Assembly (NCBI GenBank): GCA_023435945.1
Contig: JAEZLB010000311.1
Coordinates: 1 to 7,866 of the forward strand
Length of the DNA stretch: 7,866 nt
Reading direction: 5' to 3'
Origin: Pseudomonadota bacterium
GTDB taxonomy: Bacteria; Pseudomonadota; Gammaproteobacteria; Burkholderiales; Burkholderiaceae_D
Made by a program: the position numbers and the translations under genes. A model generated the notes under the pieces. It saw nothing but the letters and a program-made list of their open reading frames with translations, was not told the DNA's origin and searched no databases. This document shows positions 1 through 5,754 of the stretch, piece after piece. Position 1 is the stretch's first letter, and each line of letters opens with the position of its first letter.

Positions 1-1
1 A

Positions 2-103
2 TCGAATGCCCTGCGCCTGCGCGGCAAGACCGTGTATCAGCTGGCGGGGGCAACTGGGGCGGGCGGACGAATGGGAAACTCGCGCATGATAGTCGAGGCA
101 TGA
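2..103 (+). CDS. cheR: CheR methyltransferase, C-terminal end (partial)
   Basis: Only the last 33 codons are in the window; the gene enters from the left edge and stops with TGA at 101-103. The translated start contains LRLRGKTVYQLA, which matches the typical end of CheR (FTLRGQTVYALS in E. coli, from memory). CheR is the cytoplasmic SAM-dependent methyltransferase that methylates glutamates on chemoreceptors. After the family motif comes a short Gly/Ala-rich tail of about 18 residues that is not conserved. The assignment rests on this short motif plus the adjacent cheD ten bases downstream, the usual cheR-cheD order in Betaproteobacteria. The other two forward frames have no family resemblance. 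Catalytic and SAM-binding parts lie outside the window. Confidence 0.72.
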   Translation, partial: SNALRLRGKTVYQLAGATGAGGRMGNSRMIVEA

Positions 104-113
104 ACAGGCTGGT

Positions 114-722
114 ATGACTCCTTCAATCGACGAACAGTTTGCAACCAGCCTTTACTACGATCGGAATTTCGATTGCCAGGCCGCCAAGATCTTGCCGGGC
201 GAATTCTATTTTACGGACAAGGACATGGGGATCGTGACCGTGCTGGGCTCCTGTGTGGCAGCCTGCATTCGCGATCGTGTGACCGGCATAGGCGGCATGA
301 ACCATTTCATGCTGCCTTATAGCGGTGATGCCGACAGTCCGATTTCCGCCTCCATGCGTTACGGTTCTTATGCGATGGAGGTGCTGATCAACCAATTGCT
401 CAAGGCTGGCGCGCGGCGTGACAACCTGGAAGCCAAGGTGTTCGGCGGTGGTGCGGTGCTGCGCGGGTTTACCGCGATGAATGTAGGCGAACGCAATGCC
501 AAGTTTGTGCGCGAGTATCTGCGTAATGAAGGCATCAGAATCGTTGCCGAGGACCTGAACAGCAACTATGCAAGGAAAGTCGTTTTCTTCCCGCGAACCG
601 GCCGGGTGATGGTCAAGAAGATAGAGAGCATGAACAACAACGTGCTGGTCAGCCGCGAAAAAGATTACGCAGAGAAACTGCAGAAGCGCATGGCCACTTC
701 TGGCGAGGTCGAGTTGTTCTGA
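114..722 (+). CDS. cheD: CheD, chemoreceptor glutamine deamidase
   Basis: A 202-residue cytoplasmic enzyme that converts specific glutamines of methyl-accepting chemotaxis proteins to glutamates, creating methylation sites and tuning receptor output. The family signature is visible: VLGSCVAAC with the catalytic Cys47, GMNHFMLP with the catalytic His64, a nearby Thr42 that probably supplies the third active-site residue, the conserved MRYG at 81-84 and KVFGGG at 108-113. Length is normal. The first 30 residues are a variable extension. ATG114 is the only reasonable start, because the frame is closed by TAG at 90-92 and no other start codon lies between; the ribosome site (AGG near 105) is weak, as expected for translation coupled to cheR, which ends ten bases earlier. 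In many Betaproteobacteria cheB follows directly; here it does not, and a probable terminator follows. Confidence 0.95.
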   Translation: MTPSIDEQFATSLYYDRNFDCQAAKILPGEFYFTDKDMGIVTVLGSCVAACIRDRVTGIGGMNHFMLPYSGDADSPISASMRYGSYAMEVLINQLLKAGARRDNLEAKVFGGGAVLRGFTAMNVGERNAKFVREYLRNEGIRIVAEDLNSNYARKVVFFPRTGRVMVKKIESMNNNVLVSREKDYAEKLQKRMATSGEVELF

Positions 723-769
723 ACTTCCTGCTGCTGCAAGCGGGGTGGCGCGTATTCTGGGTTTCCTTT

Positions 770-807
770 GGGCACAGGTCGATTTCCGTGCGGTGCCCTG
801 CTTTTTT
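770..807 (+). terminator. Possible Rho-independent terminator after cheD
   Basis: GGGCAC at 770-775 pairs perfectly with GTGCCC at 793-798 (6 bp, 17-nt loop). Three bases later there is a run of six T at 802-807, inside a longer pyrimidine-rich tract. It lies 47 nt after the cheD stop, where the chemotaxis operon would have to end. The short stem and large loop keep this moderate. Confidence 0.45.
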
Positions 808-843
808 CTCCCCTTTCGGTATTCCTTTTCTCTTTTTCTGTCG

Positions 844-869
844 AGGGTTGGCGAATTCAGAGCAACCCT
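844..869. repeat. 7-bp inverted repeat between cheD and the CHRD gene
   Basis: AGGGTTG at 844-850 and CAACCCT at 863-869 are perfect reverse complements separated by 12 nt. No T run follows on either strand, so it does not look like a terminator. It could be an operator for the CHRD gene about 130 nt downstream, or chance. The rest of 723-997 is non-coding as far as I can see. Confidence 0.3.
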
Positions 870-940
870 GAAACATTTGAGCCTCACCAAGGAACAAGCG
901 GGGTCCATTCTCATTCCAAATCACGATGAAGAAGGGACGC

Positions 941-970
941 TTCGCTTTCATTTGAGAAAGCCAATGTAAT
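941..970 (+). promoter_or_regulatory. Weak sigma-70-like promoter candidate for the CHRD gene
   Basis: TGTAAT at 965-970 matches the -10 consensus at five of six positions. The best -35 partner, TTCGCT at 941-946 with an 18-nt spacer, matches at only three positions. Transcription would begin near 977, giving a leader of about 20 nt that still contains the ribosome site. Suggestive by position only. Confidence 0.22.
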
Positions 971-997
971 GCAGGTGCAAAAGCAAGGAGAAAAGTG

Positions 998-1450
998 ATG
1001 ACAACATGGCTATTCCGTATGGGGCAGGTATTAGGAATGGGGGTGCTGTTGGTTACTCTGAGTGGTTGTCAGCATGCCGGTGCGCAAGGCACAGAAACCA
1101 CCTCCAGCGGCGTCAACGTGACATTGTCTGGGCAGAATGAAGTGCCTCCGGTTTCCACCAGCGCTGCGGGTACCGGCATGATCAGGGTGGCTTCTGATCG
1201 TGCAGTAAGCGGTAAAGTGACCTACAGCGGCCTCAGTGCAACGGCAGCGCATATTCATCAAGGCAGTCCCGGCAGCAATGGTCCGCCTATTGTCCCCCTC
1301 ACCAAGATATCGGATTCAGCTTTTGTCGTACCGGATGGGGCGCGCCTGACCGACGAGCAGTATGAGCAGTACAAGGCTGGCAATCTCTATATCAACATCC
1401 ATAGCCAGCGCTATCCGAATGGCGAGCTAAGAGGTCAGTTGCGGCCTTGA
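998..1450 (+). CDS. CHRD-domain lipoprotein
   Basis: A 150-residue exported protein. Residues 5-23 form a hydrophobic signal ending in LSG-C24, a clear lipobox, so it should be cleaved and lipidated at Cys24; Gln25 at +2 favours the outer membrane over inner-membrane retention. After a Ser/Thr/Gly linker (25-40), residues 41-148 form one CHRD (chordin-type) domain: LSGQNEVPP at its start, AAHIHQG at 83-89, and NIHSQRYPNGELRGQL at its end. The bacterial function of CHRD proteins is not well established; the conserved His residues suggest possible metal or ligand binding, which is inference. ATG998 is preferred over GTG995 because AAGGAG at 985-990 lies seven bases upstream of it. Its 3' end overlaps the minus-strand DUF429 remnant by 24 bp. 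It looks monocistronic. Confidence 0.88.
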   Translation: MTTWLFRMGQVLGMGVLLVTLSGCQHAGAQGTETTSSGVNVTLSGQNEVPPVSTSAAGTGMIRVASDRAVSGKVTYSGLSATAAHIHQGSPGSNGPPIVPLTKISDSAFVVPDGARLTDEQYEQYKAGNLYINIHSQRYPNGELRGQLRP

Positions 1451-1828
1451 TGCATTGGAACGGATGCCATCCCTGGCGCGATGCGCGAATTTACGGCCGA
1501 CAGGGCGGGCCGCGCAGAAGCTGTTGAAGGTCAATCGCAGGTCTTCGCGAGACAGCGATGCAACATGGCTCATCAGCTCACGCCGCACGGTTGGCCAGTT
1601 CAGCGTTTCTACCAGTTCGCGCGGCAAGGAGAAGGGGAAATCGAAAGCTGCCAGCCAGGGGCCGGGTCGGCGCAGCCACGCCTCGAAAACTGCGAAATCG
1701 TGCAAGCAGTCCAGGGAGTGCAGATGAAGACGGCCCTGGTGGAGCAGGCCTGAGGCAATCGTGATGCCCTTGCGCTTGCATGGCGCTGACATGAAATCGA
1801 CGCCATGCAGGCGTATCGAAGCGACAAC
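1427..1828 (-). pseudogene. DUF429 (predicted RNase H-like nuclease) remnant
   Basis: The minus-strand translation carries the N-terminal half of a DUF429 protein: HGVDFMSAP near the start, FDFPFSLPRELVE in the middle, NWPT shortly after, then FCAARPVGRKFAHRARDG. From memory the family continues after the last motif for more than 100 residues (PSMKWVNPPV and beyond). Here the match stops near base 1466 and a TAG follows 12 unrelated codons later (1427-1429). The frame is open upstream only to 1855, where the ygiQ stop codon lies, and contains no ATG, GTG or TTG before GVDF. The first usable ATG (1790-1792) lies after this motif, whose Asp is the likely RNase H-fold catalytic residue. So both ends are defective. 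The well-preserved middle suggests fairly recent decay. It may have been the last gene of the ygiQ transcript. Confidence 0.7.
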
Positions 1829-1855
1829 GGTTGAAGGCGTGCCGATTGTTGGGAC

Positions 1856-4090
1856 TTACTTACGGCGACCGCGTGTCGCTGAGACTGTTACGGATTTGCC
1901 GCGCGTGCCTTGTGACGGCGTACGTTGAATCGCTGCGCCCGGACGCGGTTTCATCTGTCCATGCTTGCGCGCAATCGCCTGTGGCGTCGGGGTTTCCTTA
2001 CCTCGTGCCGTACCGGGATTAACAGGGTTGTAACGGGGTACCAGGTGCTGAGGGCCATTGCCGATCAGGTCGGAGCGTCCCATGCGACTCAATGCTTCGC
2101 GGATGATGTCCCAGTTTTCCGGGTCGTGATAACGCAGCAGCGCCTTGTGCAGGCGGCGTATCTTGCCGGTGCGTGGTGTTTCCACGGTTTCCGAATCGCG
2201 GCTGACCTTTCTCAGCGGGTTCTTGCGGCCATGGTACATGGCGGTCGCCATGGCCATAGGTGTGGGCAGGAAGGTCTGCACCTGGTCGAGACGGAAATCG
2301 TTTTTCTTCAGCCACAGGGCAAGCTGCAGCATGTCTTCATCGGTCGTACCCGGATGGGCGGCGATGAAATAAGGAATCAGGTATTGCTCTTTGCCGGCTT
2401 CCTTCGAGTATTTCTCGAACAGTTCCTTGAAGCGGTAGTACGCGCCCATGCCCGGCTTCATCATCTTGGATAGCGGACCTTCTTCGGAGTGCTCGGGTGC
2501 GATCTTCAGCAGGCCACCCACATGGTGGCTGACCAGTTCCTTCACATATTCCGGCGAGCGCACGGCGAGGTCGTAGCGCAGGCCCGAACTCACCAGGATT
2601 TTCTTGATGCCGGGAATCGCGCGCGCGCGGCGATAAAGCTGGATCAGCTTGCCGTGGTCAGTGTTGAGGTTGCTGCAAATGGTCGGGTACACGCAGGAAA
2701 GCCGGCGGCAGGATTCCTCGATCTTTTTGTCCTTGCAGGCGAGACGATACATGTTCGCGGTTGGTCCGCCCAGGTCGGAGATGACGCCGGTGAAGCCCTT
2801 GGTCTTGTCGCGGATGAGTTCGATCTCGCGCAGGATGGACGGTTCGGAGCGGCTTTGAATAATGCGTCCCTCATGTTCGGTAATCGAGCAGAAGGTGCAA
2901 CCGCCGAAGCAGCCGCGCATGATGTTCACGGAGAAGCGGATCATTTCCCAGGCCGGGATGCGAGCCTTGCCGTAACCCGGATGCGGTGCGCGGGCGTACT
3001 GCATGTCGAATACGTAATCCATTTCTTCCATGGACAGTGGTAGCGGTGGCGGATTGAGCCAGACATCGCGCTCGCCATGCGCCTGCACCAGTGCCCGCGC
3101 ATTGCCTGGATTCGATTCCAGGTGCAGCACGCGCGAGGCGTGCGCATACAGGACCGGGTCATTGCTTACCGCTTCGAAGGAGGGCAGGCGCACGGCGGTC
3201 TTGCTGCGTACTTCCTTCTGCATCGCCAGGCGTTGTTCGCGTGTGATCAGCATTACCGGTTTTTCAGCGGACGGTTTATTGCCGTCGGTGCCGCATGCTT
3301 CCGGTTCCTTCATCTTCATTTCGTACGGATCGGGATGCGGTTCGACCTTGCCGGGAGTATCGACGCTGCTGGAGTCGGCTTCCTGCCAGTCGTCGGCCGG
3401 CTTCCAGCCCTTGGGCACGACGAAGGCCGTGCCGCGCAGATGGCGTATGGATTTAATGGATTCTCCGGCGCCGACCCGATGCGTGAGTTCGATCAGCGCA
3501 CGTTCGGCGTTGCCATACAGCAGAATGTCAGCCTTGGAATCGAGCAGTACTGAACGGCGTACTTTGTCCGACCAGTAGTCGTAATGCGCAATGCGGCGCA
3601 GGCTGGCTTCGATGCTGCCGATGACGATGCCGGCATCGGGATAGGCTTCGCGTGCACGTTGCGCATAGACGATGACCGCACGGTCGGGCCGCTTGTTCGG
3701 TTCGCCATGGGGTGTGTAGGCATCCTCGGAGCGGATCTTGCGATCCGAGGTGTAGCGGTTGATCATCGAATCCATGTTGCCGGCGGTGATGCCGAAGTAC
3801 AGATTCGGTTTGCCTAAGGCACGAAAGGCATCGGCCGATTGCCAATCGGGCTGGCTGATGATGCCGACGCGAAATCCTTGCGATTCCAGCAGGCGGCCTA
3901 TCAATGCCATGCCGAAGCTGGGATGGTCGATATAGGCATCGCCCGTTACCAGGATGATGTCGCAACTGTCCCATCCGAGTTTGTCCATCTCCGCGCGAGA
4001 CATCGGCAGGAAAGGGGCGGGCTTGATGGTGCGGCCCTTGTACGGGGGATAGGAAAGCAGGCTGGGCGGGGAAATCGTCATGGGCGCCAT
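1856..4090 (-). CDS. ygiQ: YgiQ family radical SAM protein
   Basis: A 744-residue cytoplasmic protein, close to the usual YgiQ length. The N-terminal part carries the family block [17 protein letters not shown] (25-41) and [13 protein letters not shown] (48-60), which resembles a B12-binding-like region in related radical SAM proteins. The radical SAM core begins near residue 385 with [11 protein letters not shown]; Cys394, Cys398 and Cys401 form the C-x3-C-x2-C set that should hold the [4Fe-4S] cluster. The core runs to about 610 ([26 protein letters not shown]). Residues 690-744 are a basic, low-complexity tail. A short variable insert lies at about 258-280. The reaction and substrate of YgiQ are unknown. 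A second ATG three codons in (4079-4081) is an equally good start; neither has a clear ribosome site. It lies downstream of the small protein and nuclease genes on the same strand. Confidence 0.95.
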   Translation of the reverse strand: MAPMTISPPSLLSYPPYKGRTIKPAPFLPMSRAEMDKLGWDSCDIILVTGDAYIDHPSFGMALIGRLLESQGFRVGIISQPDWQSADAFRALGKPNLYFGITAGNMDSMINRYTSDRKIRSEDAYTPHGEPNKRPDRAVIVYAQRAREAYPDAGIVIGSIEASLRRIAHYDYWSDKVRRSVLLDSKADILLYGNAERALIELTHRVGAGESIKSIRHLRGTAFVVPKGWKPADDWQEADSSSVDTPGKVEPHPDPYEMKMKEPEACGTDGNKPSAEKPVMLITREQRLAMQKEVRSKTAVRLPSFEAVSNDPVLYAHASRVLHLESNPGNARALVQAHGERDVWLNPPPLPLSMEEMDYVFDMQYARAPHPGYGKARIPAWEMIRFSVNIMRGCFGGCTFCSITEHEGRIIQSRSEPSILREIELIRDKTKGFTGVISDLGGPTANMYRLACKDKKIEESCRRLSCVYPTICSNLNTDHGKLIQLYRRARAIPGIKKILVSSGLRYDLAVRSPEYVKELVSHHVGGLLKIAPEHSEEGPLSKMMKPGMGAYYRFKELFEKYSKEAGKEQYLIPYFIAAHPGTTDEDMLQLALWLKKNDFRLDQVQTFLPTPMAMATAMYHGRKNPLRKVSRDSETVETPRTGKIRRLHKALLRYHDPENWDIIREALSRMGRSDLIGNGPQHLVPRYNPVNPGTARGKETPTPQAIARKHGQMKPRPGAAIQRTPSQGTRGKSVTVSATRGRRK

Positions 4091-4150
4091 TGTACCGGAA
4101 GGGGCAGCATGGAGCTCCGGCTTGCCGCCATTTTTCTACCGTCGCCGGGT

Positions 4151-4176
4151 TGAAAAAGAGCCAATCCCGGCTGGCT
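4151..4176 (-). terminator. Weak terminator-like hairpin upstream of ygiQ
   Basis: Read on the minus strand, AGCCA (4176-4172) and TGGCT (4163-4159) pair over an 8-nt loop, followed by one C and five T (4157-4153). It lies about 58 nt after the end of the 82-residue gene and 60 nt before the ygiQ start. It could end or attenuate the nuclease transcript. Five base pairs is short, so confidence is modest. Confidence 0.35.
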
Positions 4177-4233
4177 GGAAACCGTGGGCCGTATTGGCAT
4201 ATCAGGATTTAGCCGCGTGCTTTCAGGCGTCCT

Positions 4234-4482
4234 TTATTTGAAAGGATTGTCCACCTCATCGTTGGGTTCTATCGGCACCTGGTCGGGCAGCTCCTCGGAT
4301 TCCAGCACTTGCAGGGTTGCGTCCAGCAATGACTTCAGTTCCTGGGCCAGAGCCAGTCCTTCCTTGTCGCGCGTAATCTGGATCGAGCCGTAAATTTCCA
4401 GGCGGTCCAGGCGGTTTTCTATGGTCAGATCTCCAATCGTGATCGAATCGGCTTCATTGGCAAAAGGTTGTATGGGTGACAT
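4234..4482 (-). CDS. Small conserved-looking protein of unknown function
   Basis: An 82-residue soluble acidic protein with no signal peptide or membrane segment. Its centre, ITIGDLTIENRLDRLEIYG followed by SIQITRDKEGLALAQELKSL, looks like two or three short beta strands and then one amphipathic helix. The last 20 residues are acidic and Pro-rich (SEELPDQVPIEPNDEVDNPF), probably disordered. It resembles short hypothetical proteins that I recall from Betaproteobacteria, but I cannot name a family or function. The start is well supported: GAGGA lies just upstream of the ATG at 4480-4482 with a spacer of about six bases. It begins 35 nt after the nuclease stop on the same strand, which suggests co-transcription, though cytoplasmic location argues against a direct role with a secreted enzyme. 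No nuclease-inhibitor motif is recognisable. Confidence 0.75.
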   Translation of the reverse strand: MSPIQPFANEADSITIGDLTIENRLDRLEIYGSIQITRDKEGLALAQELKSLLDATLQVLESEELPDQVPIEPNDEVDNPFK

Positions 4483-4517
4483 GCCTATCCTCGATGAATG
4501 TAGTCGTGTTCAGTAAC

Positions 4518-5300
4518 TTACGGCTTGCGGGTTTTGACGCGCGGATGCGGTAAATTTATCCGCGTCTGCTTGATGTCCTGTGGCATAGCCGGAAACAGGT
4601 TGATGCCGAGACGCTTCTCCAGCTCCGCGATCGAGACGATCTCGTACTCGGTGCCGGGTGCATTCGGCGTGATGTACGCGGAGGCCTGTCGGCGCTGCGG
4701 CAGATAGATGGCCTTGAACATGTGAGTGGGTATCAGCACGCGGCCCTTCAAGCGTTGCAGTCGGTCGCCTTCAAACATAGGCCCCGAAATGACATAGGCC
4801 TCGCCACCGGAGCGAGTGAACCCGCGTGTAATGCCTTCAAGCGCCACCCACAGGTTCTGATTATTGTGCGGATCCTGGGGGACGATATTCGCCAGCGAAA
4901 AACTTTCGTACTGCGATTGGTTGCTGGACATGTCGGCGGCAGGGCTGAGGTGGCCGCGGTCGAAGCCCGAGCGGGAGTAATCGCTCAGTTCCGCACGTTC
5001 CGCCTTGGGCAGGCGCTTTTCTTCATGGAAGGTATTGCGGCGCTTGATCTTGCGAGCTTCTGCGATACGCTCCTCTGTCAAATGCTGGGCCGACCAGAGA
5101 GGCGTTCGGGCTATGCCAGAATGCATGACAGCGAACTCTTCAAAACATAGCGGCCGGGCACGTGCCGCCATCTTCTCATTAATGAATTCCGGCGGACGTC
5201 CTTCCGGAAAGTGCTGCGGGCAGTCGTCCTGCAACGAAGCGGCAAAGCTCAGGCTGGTCGCAAGGCTGGCGAATAGGGAAAGAATCAGTTTTCGAATCAT
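4518..5300 (-). CDS. Secreted DNA/RNA non-specific endonuclease (NUC1/Endonuclease_NS family)
   Basis: A 260-residue exported nuclease that should cut DNA and RNA without sequence preference using one divalent metal ion. Residues 1-20 form a Sec signal peptide (basic MIRK, hydrophobic core, probable cleavage at SFA-A). The beta-beta-alpha metal motif is intact: SGFDRGHLSPAADM with catalytic His117 in DRGH (114-117). NNQNLW follows, with Asn147 spaced 30 residues later as in Serratia nuclease (His89/Asn119), and Glu155 at the equivalent of Glu127. Cys27 and Cys52 near the mature N-terminus may form a disulfide. No anchor is present, so it is periplasmic or secreted. Likely roles are nutrient scavenging, extracellular DNA turnover or limiting incoming DNA, all inference. 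The ATG at 5298-5300 lacks a good ribosome site, but the signal peptide fixes the start. Confidence 0.92.
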   Translation of the reverse strand: MIRKLILSLFASLATSLSFAASLQDDCPQHFPEGRPPEFINEKMAARARPLCFEEFAVMHSGIARTPLWSAQHLTEERIAEARKIKRRNTFHEEKRLPKAERAELSDYSRSGFDRGHLSPAADMSSNQSQYESFSLANIVPQDPHNNQNLWVALEGITRGFTRSGGEAYVISGPMFEGDRLQRLKGRVLIPTHMFKAIYLPQRRQASAYITPNAPGTEYEIVSIAELEKRLGINLFPAMPQDIKQTRINLPHPRVKTRKP

Positions 5301-5341
5301 GGAACTGGTATCAAGGAGTCAGGGCCGTTGGTCTGAGGCTG

Positions 5342-5404
5342 ACAAGCAGGGTGGCATCCACAAGGAGGGTACTGTGGAGTCAGACTGTTTTCAGGCTTGC
5401 TTGT
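5342..5404. repeat. Nested inverted repeats in the nuclease upstream region
   Basis: The outer arms ACAAGCA (5342-5348) and TGCTTGT (5398-5404) are perfect complements. Inside them TCCACA (5357-5362) and TGTGGA (5373-5378) also pair, over a 10-nt loop. Together they could fold as a two-tier stem in the nuclease mRNA leader or act as protein sites. No T run follows, so this is not a typical terminator. Confidence 0.35.
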
Positions 5405-5444
5405 TCGGCGTCGGGGTTATGAATGGTCAAGTTTTGTGAAAGAT

Positions 5445-5468
5445 TTACCGGCAAGCGGTAAGCCTTAC
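5445..5468. promoter_or_regulatory. Overlapping palindromes, candidate operator or enhancer site
   Basis: TTACCG (5445-5450) and CGGTAA (5456-5461) form a perfect inverted repeat with a 5-nt spacer. The second arm is shared with another palindrome, GTAAG-c-CTTAC (5458-5468). A further GGTAAG lies near 5526-5531. The site is about 145-165 bp upstream of the sigma-54 core, a usual distance for a bacterial enhancer-binding protein. The regulator is unknown. Confidence 0.35.
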
Positions 5469-5611
5469 GAATAGGGGCGGCCAAGGGAAATGCGGCGCGG
5501 AAATTTCGGGAAAAATGCTGAAGGAGGTAAGTAAAACGCGGATAAAAGCTTTTGAAATGCAGATCGAACTTCTCATTGTGTCTTTCTTCGAAGCGAATTG
5601 TTGCTGCTGTA

Positions 5612-5628
5612 CTGGCATGGTGATTGCA
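5612..5628 (+). promoter_or_regulatory. Sigma-54 (RpoN) promoter for the BON-SRPBCC gene
   Basis: CTGGCATGGTGATTGCA fits the -24/-12 consensus YTGGCACG-N4-TTGCW with a single mismatch (T for C at 5618). The invariant GG (5614-5615) and GC (5626-5627) have the exact required spacing. Transcription would start near A5639, giving a leader of about 116 nt before ATG5755. It lies in non-coding DNA on the correct strand ahead of a gene. Sigma-54 promoters need an ATP-dependent activator bound upstream, and candidate sites are present. Confidence 0.68.
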
Positions 5629-5754
5629 CTATTGTAAAACAAGCTTTACATGATCTGTCGCCAGAAGTGGCCCTATTCGTTGCTCAATAATGTAGCAAGG
5701 CTCTGTGCGTCACCAAACGAGATTTACGAAATAACGCAAGGAAAGGATAACAAG

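Larger units (their letters stand above)
5301..5754. other. Divergent intergenic region between the nuclease and BON-SRPBCC genes
   Basis: There is no convincing gene in these 454 bases; the open frames here have no family resemblance and no ribosome sites. The region serves two divergent genes. It holds a sigma-54 promoter (5612-5628), a nested pair of inverted repeats (5342-5404), a compact palindrome cluster (5445-5468), the perfect 10-bp palindrome AAAAGCTTTT (5544-5553) in an A/T-rich stretch, and the ribosome site of the BON-SRPBCC gene (AAGGAAAGGA, 5738-5747). Toward the nuclease, TTGACC on the minus strand (5430-5425) could be a -35 element, but no good -10 follows at 16-18 nt. Confidence 0.6.

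Noticed and set aside
123..914. Long minus-strand open frame (263 codons) across cheD
   Set aside because: It lies antisense to the well-supported cheD, has no family resemblance and runs into non-coding sequence; it is a shadow of cheD codon bias.
745..969. 74-codon plus-strand open frame between cheD and the CHRD gene
   Set aside because: It has no ribosome site, covers the probable terminator and the inverted repeat, and its Phe-rich composition comes from the pyrimidine tract.
1455..1753. Plus-strand open frames of about 90 codons opposite the DUF429 remnant
   Set aside because: Their translations are arginine- and serine-rich without motifs, while the opposite strand carries clear DUF429 motifs.
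2489..3043. 184-codon plus-strand frame inside ygiQ
   Set aside because: It is entirely antisense to the radical SAM core of YgiQ and shows no domain.
5445..5642. 65-codon minus-strand frame in the divergent intergenic region
   Set aside because: No ribosome site, no recognisable features, and it would cover the sigma-54 promoter and palindromes.
5650..5754. 35-codon N-terminal extension of the BON-SRPBCC gene from ATG5650
   Set aside because: The strong ribosome site at 5738-5747 and the membrane segment just after ATG5755 fit the shorter form; the extension lies in the predicted leader.
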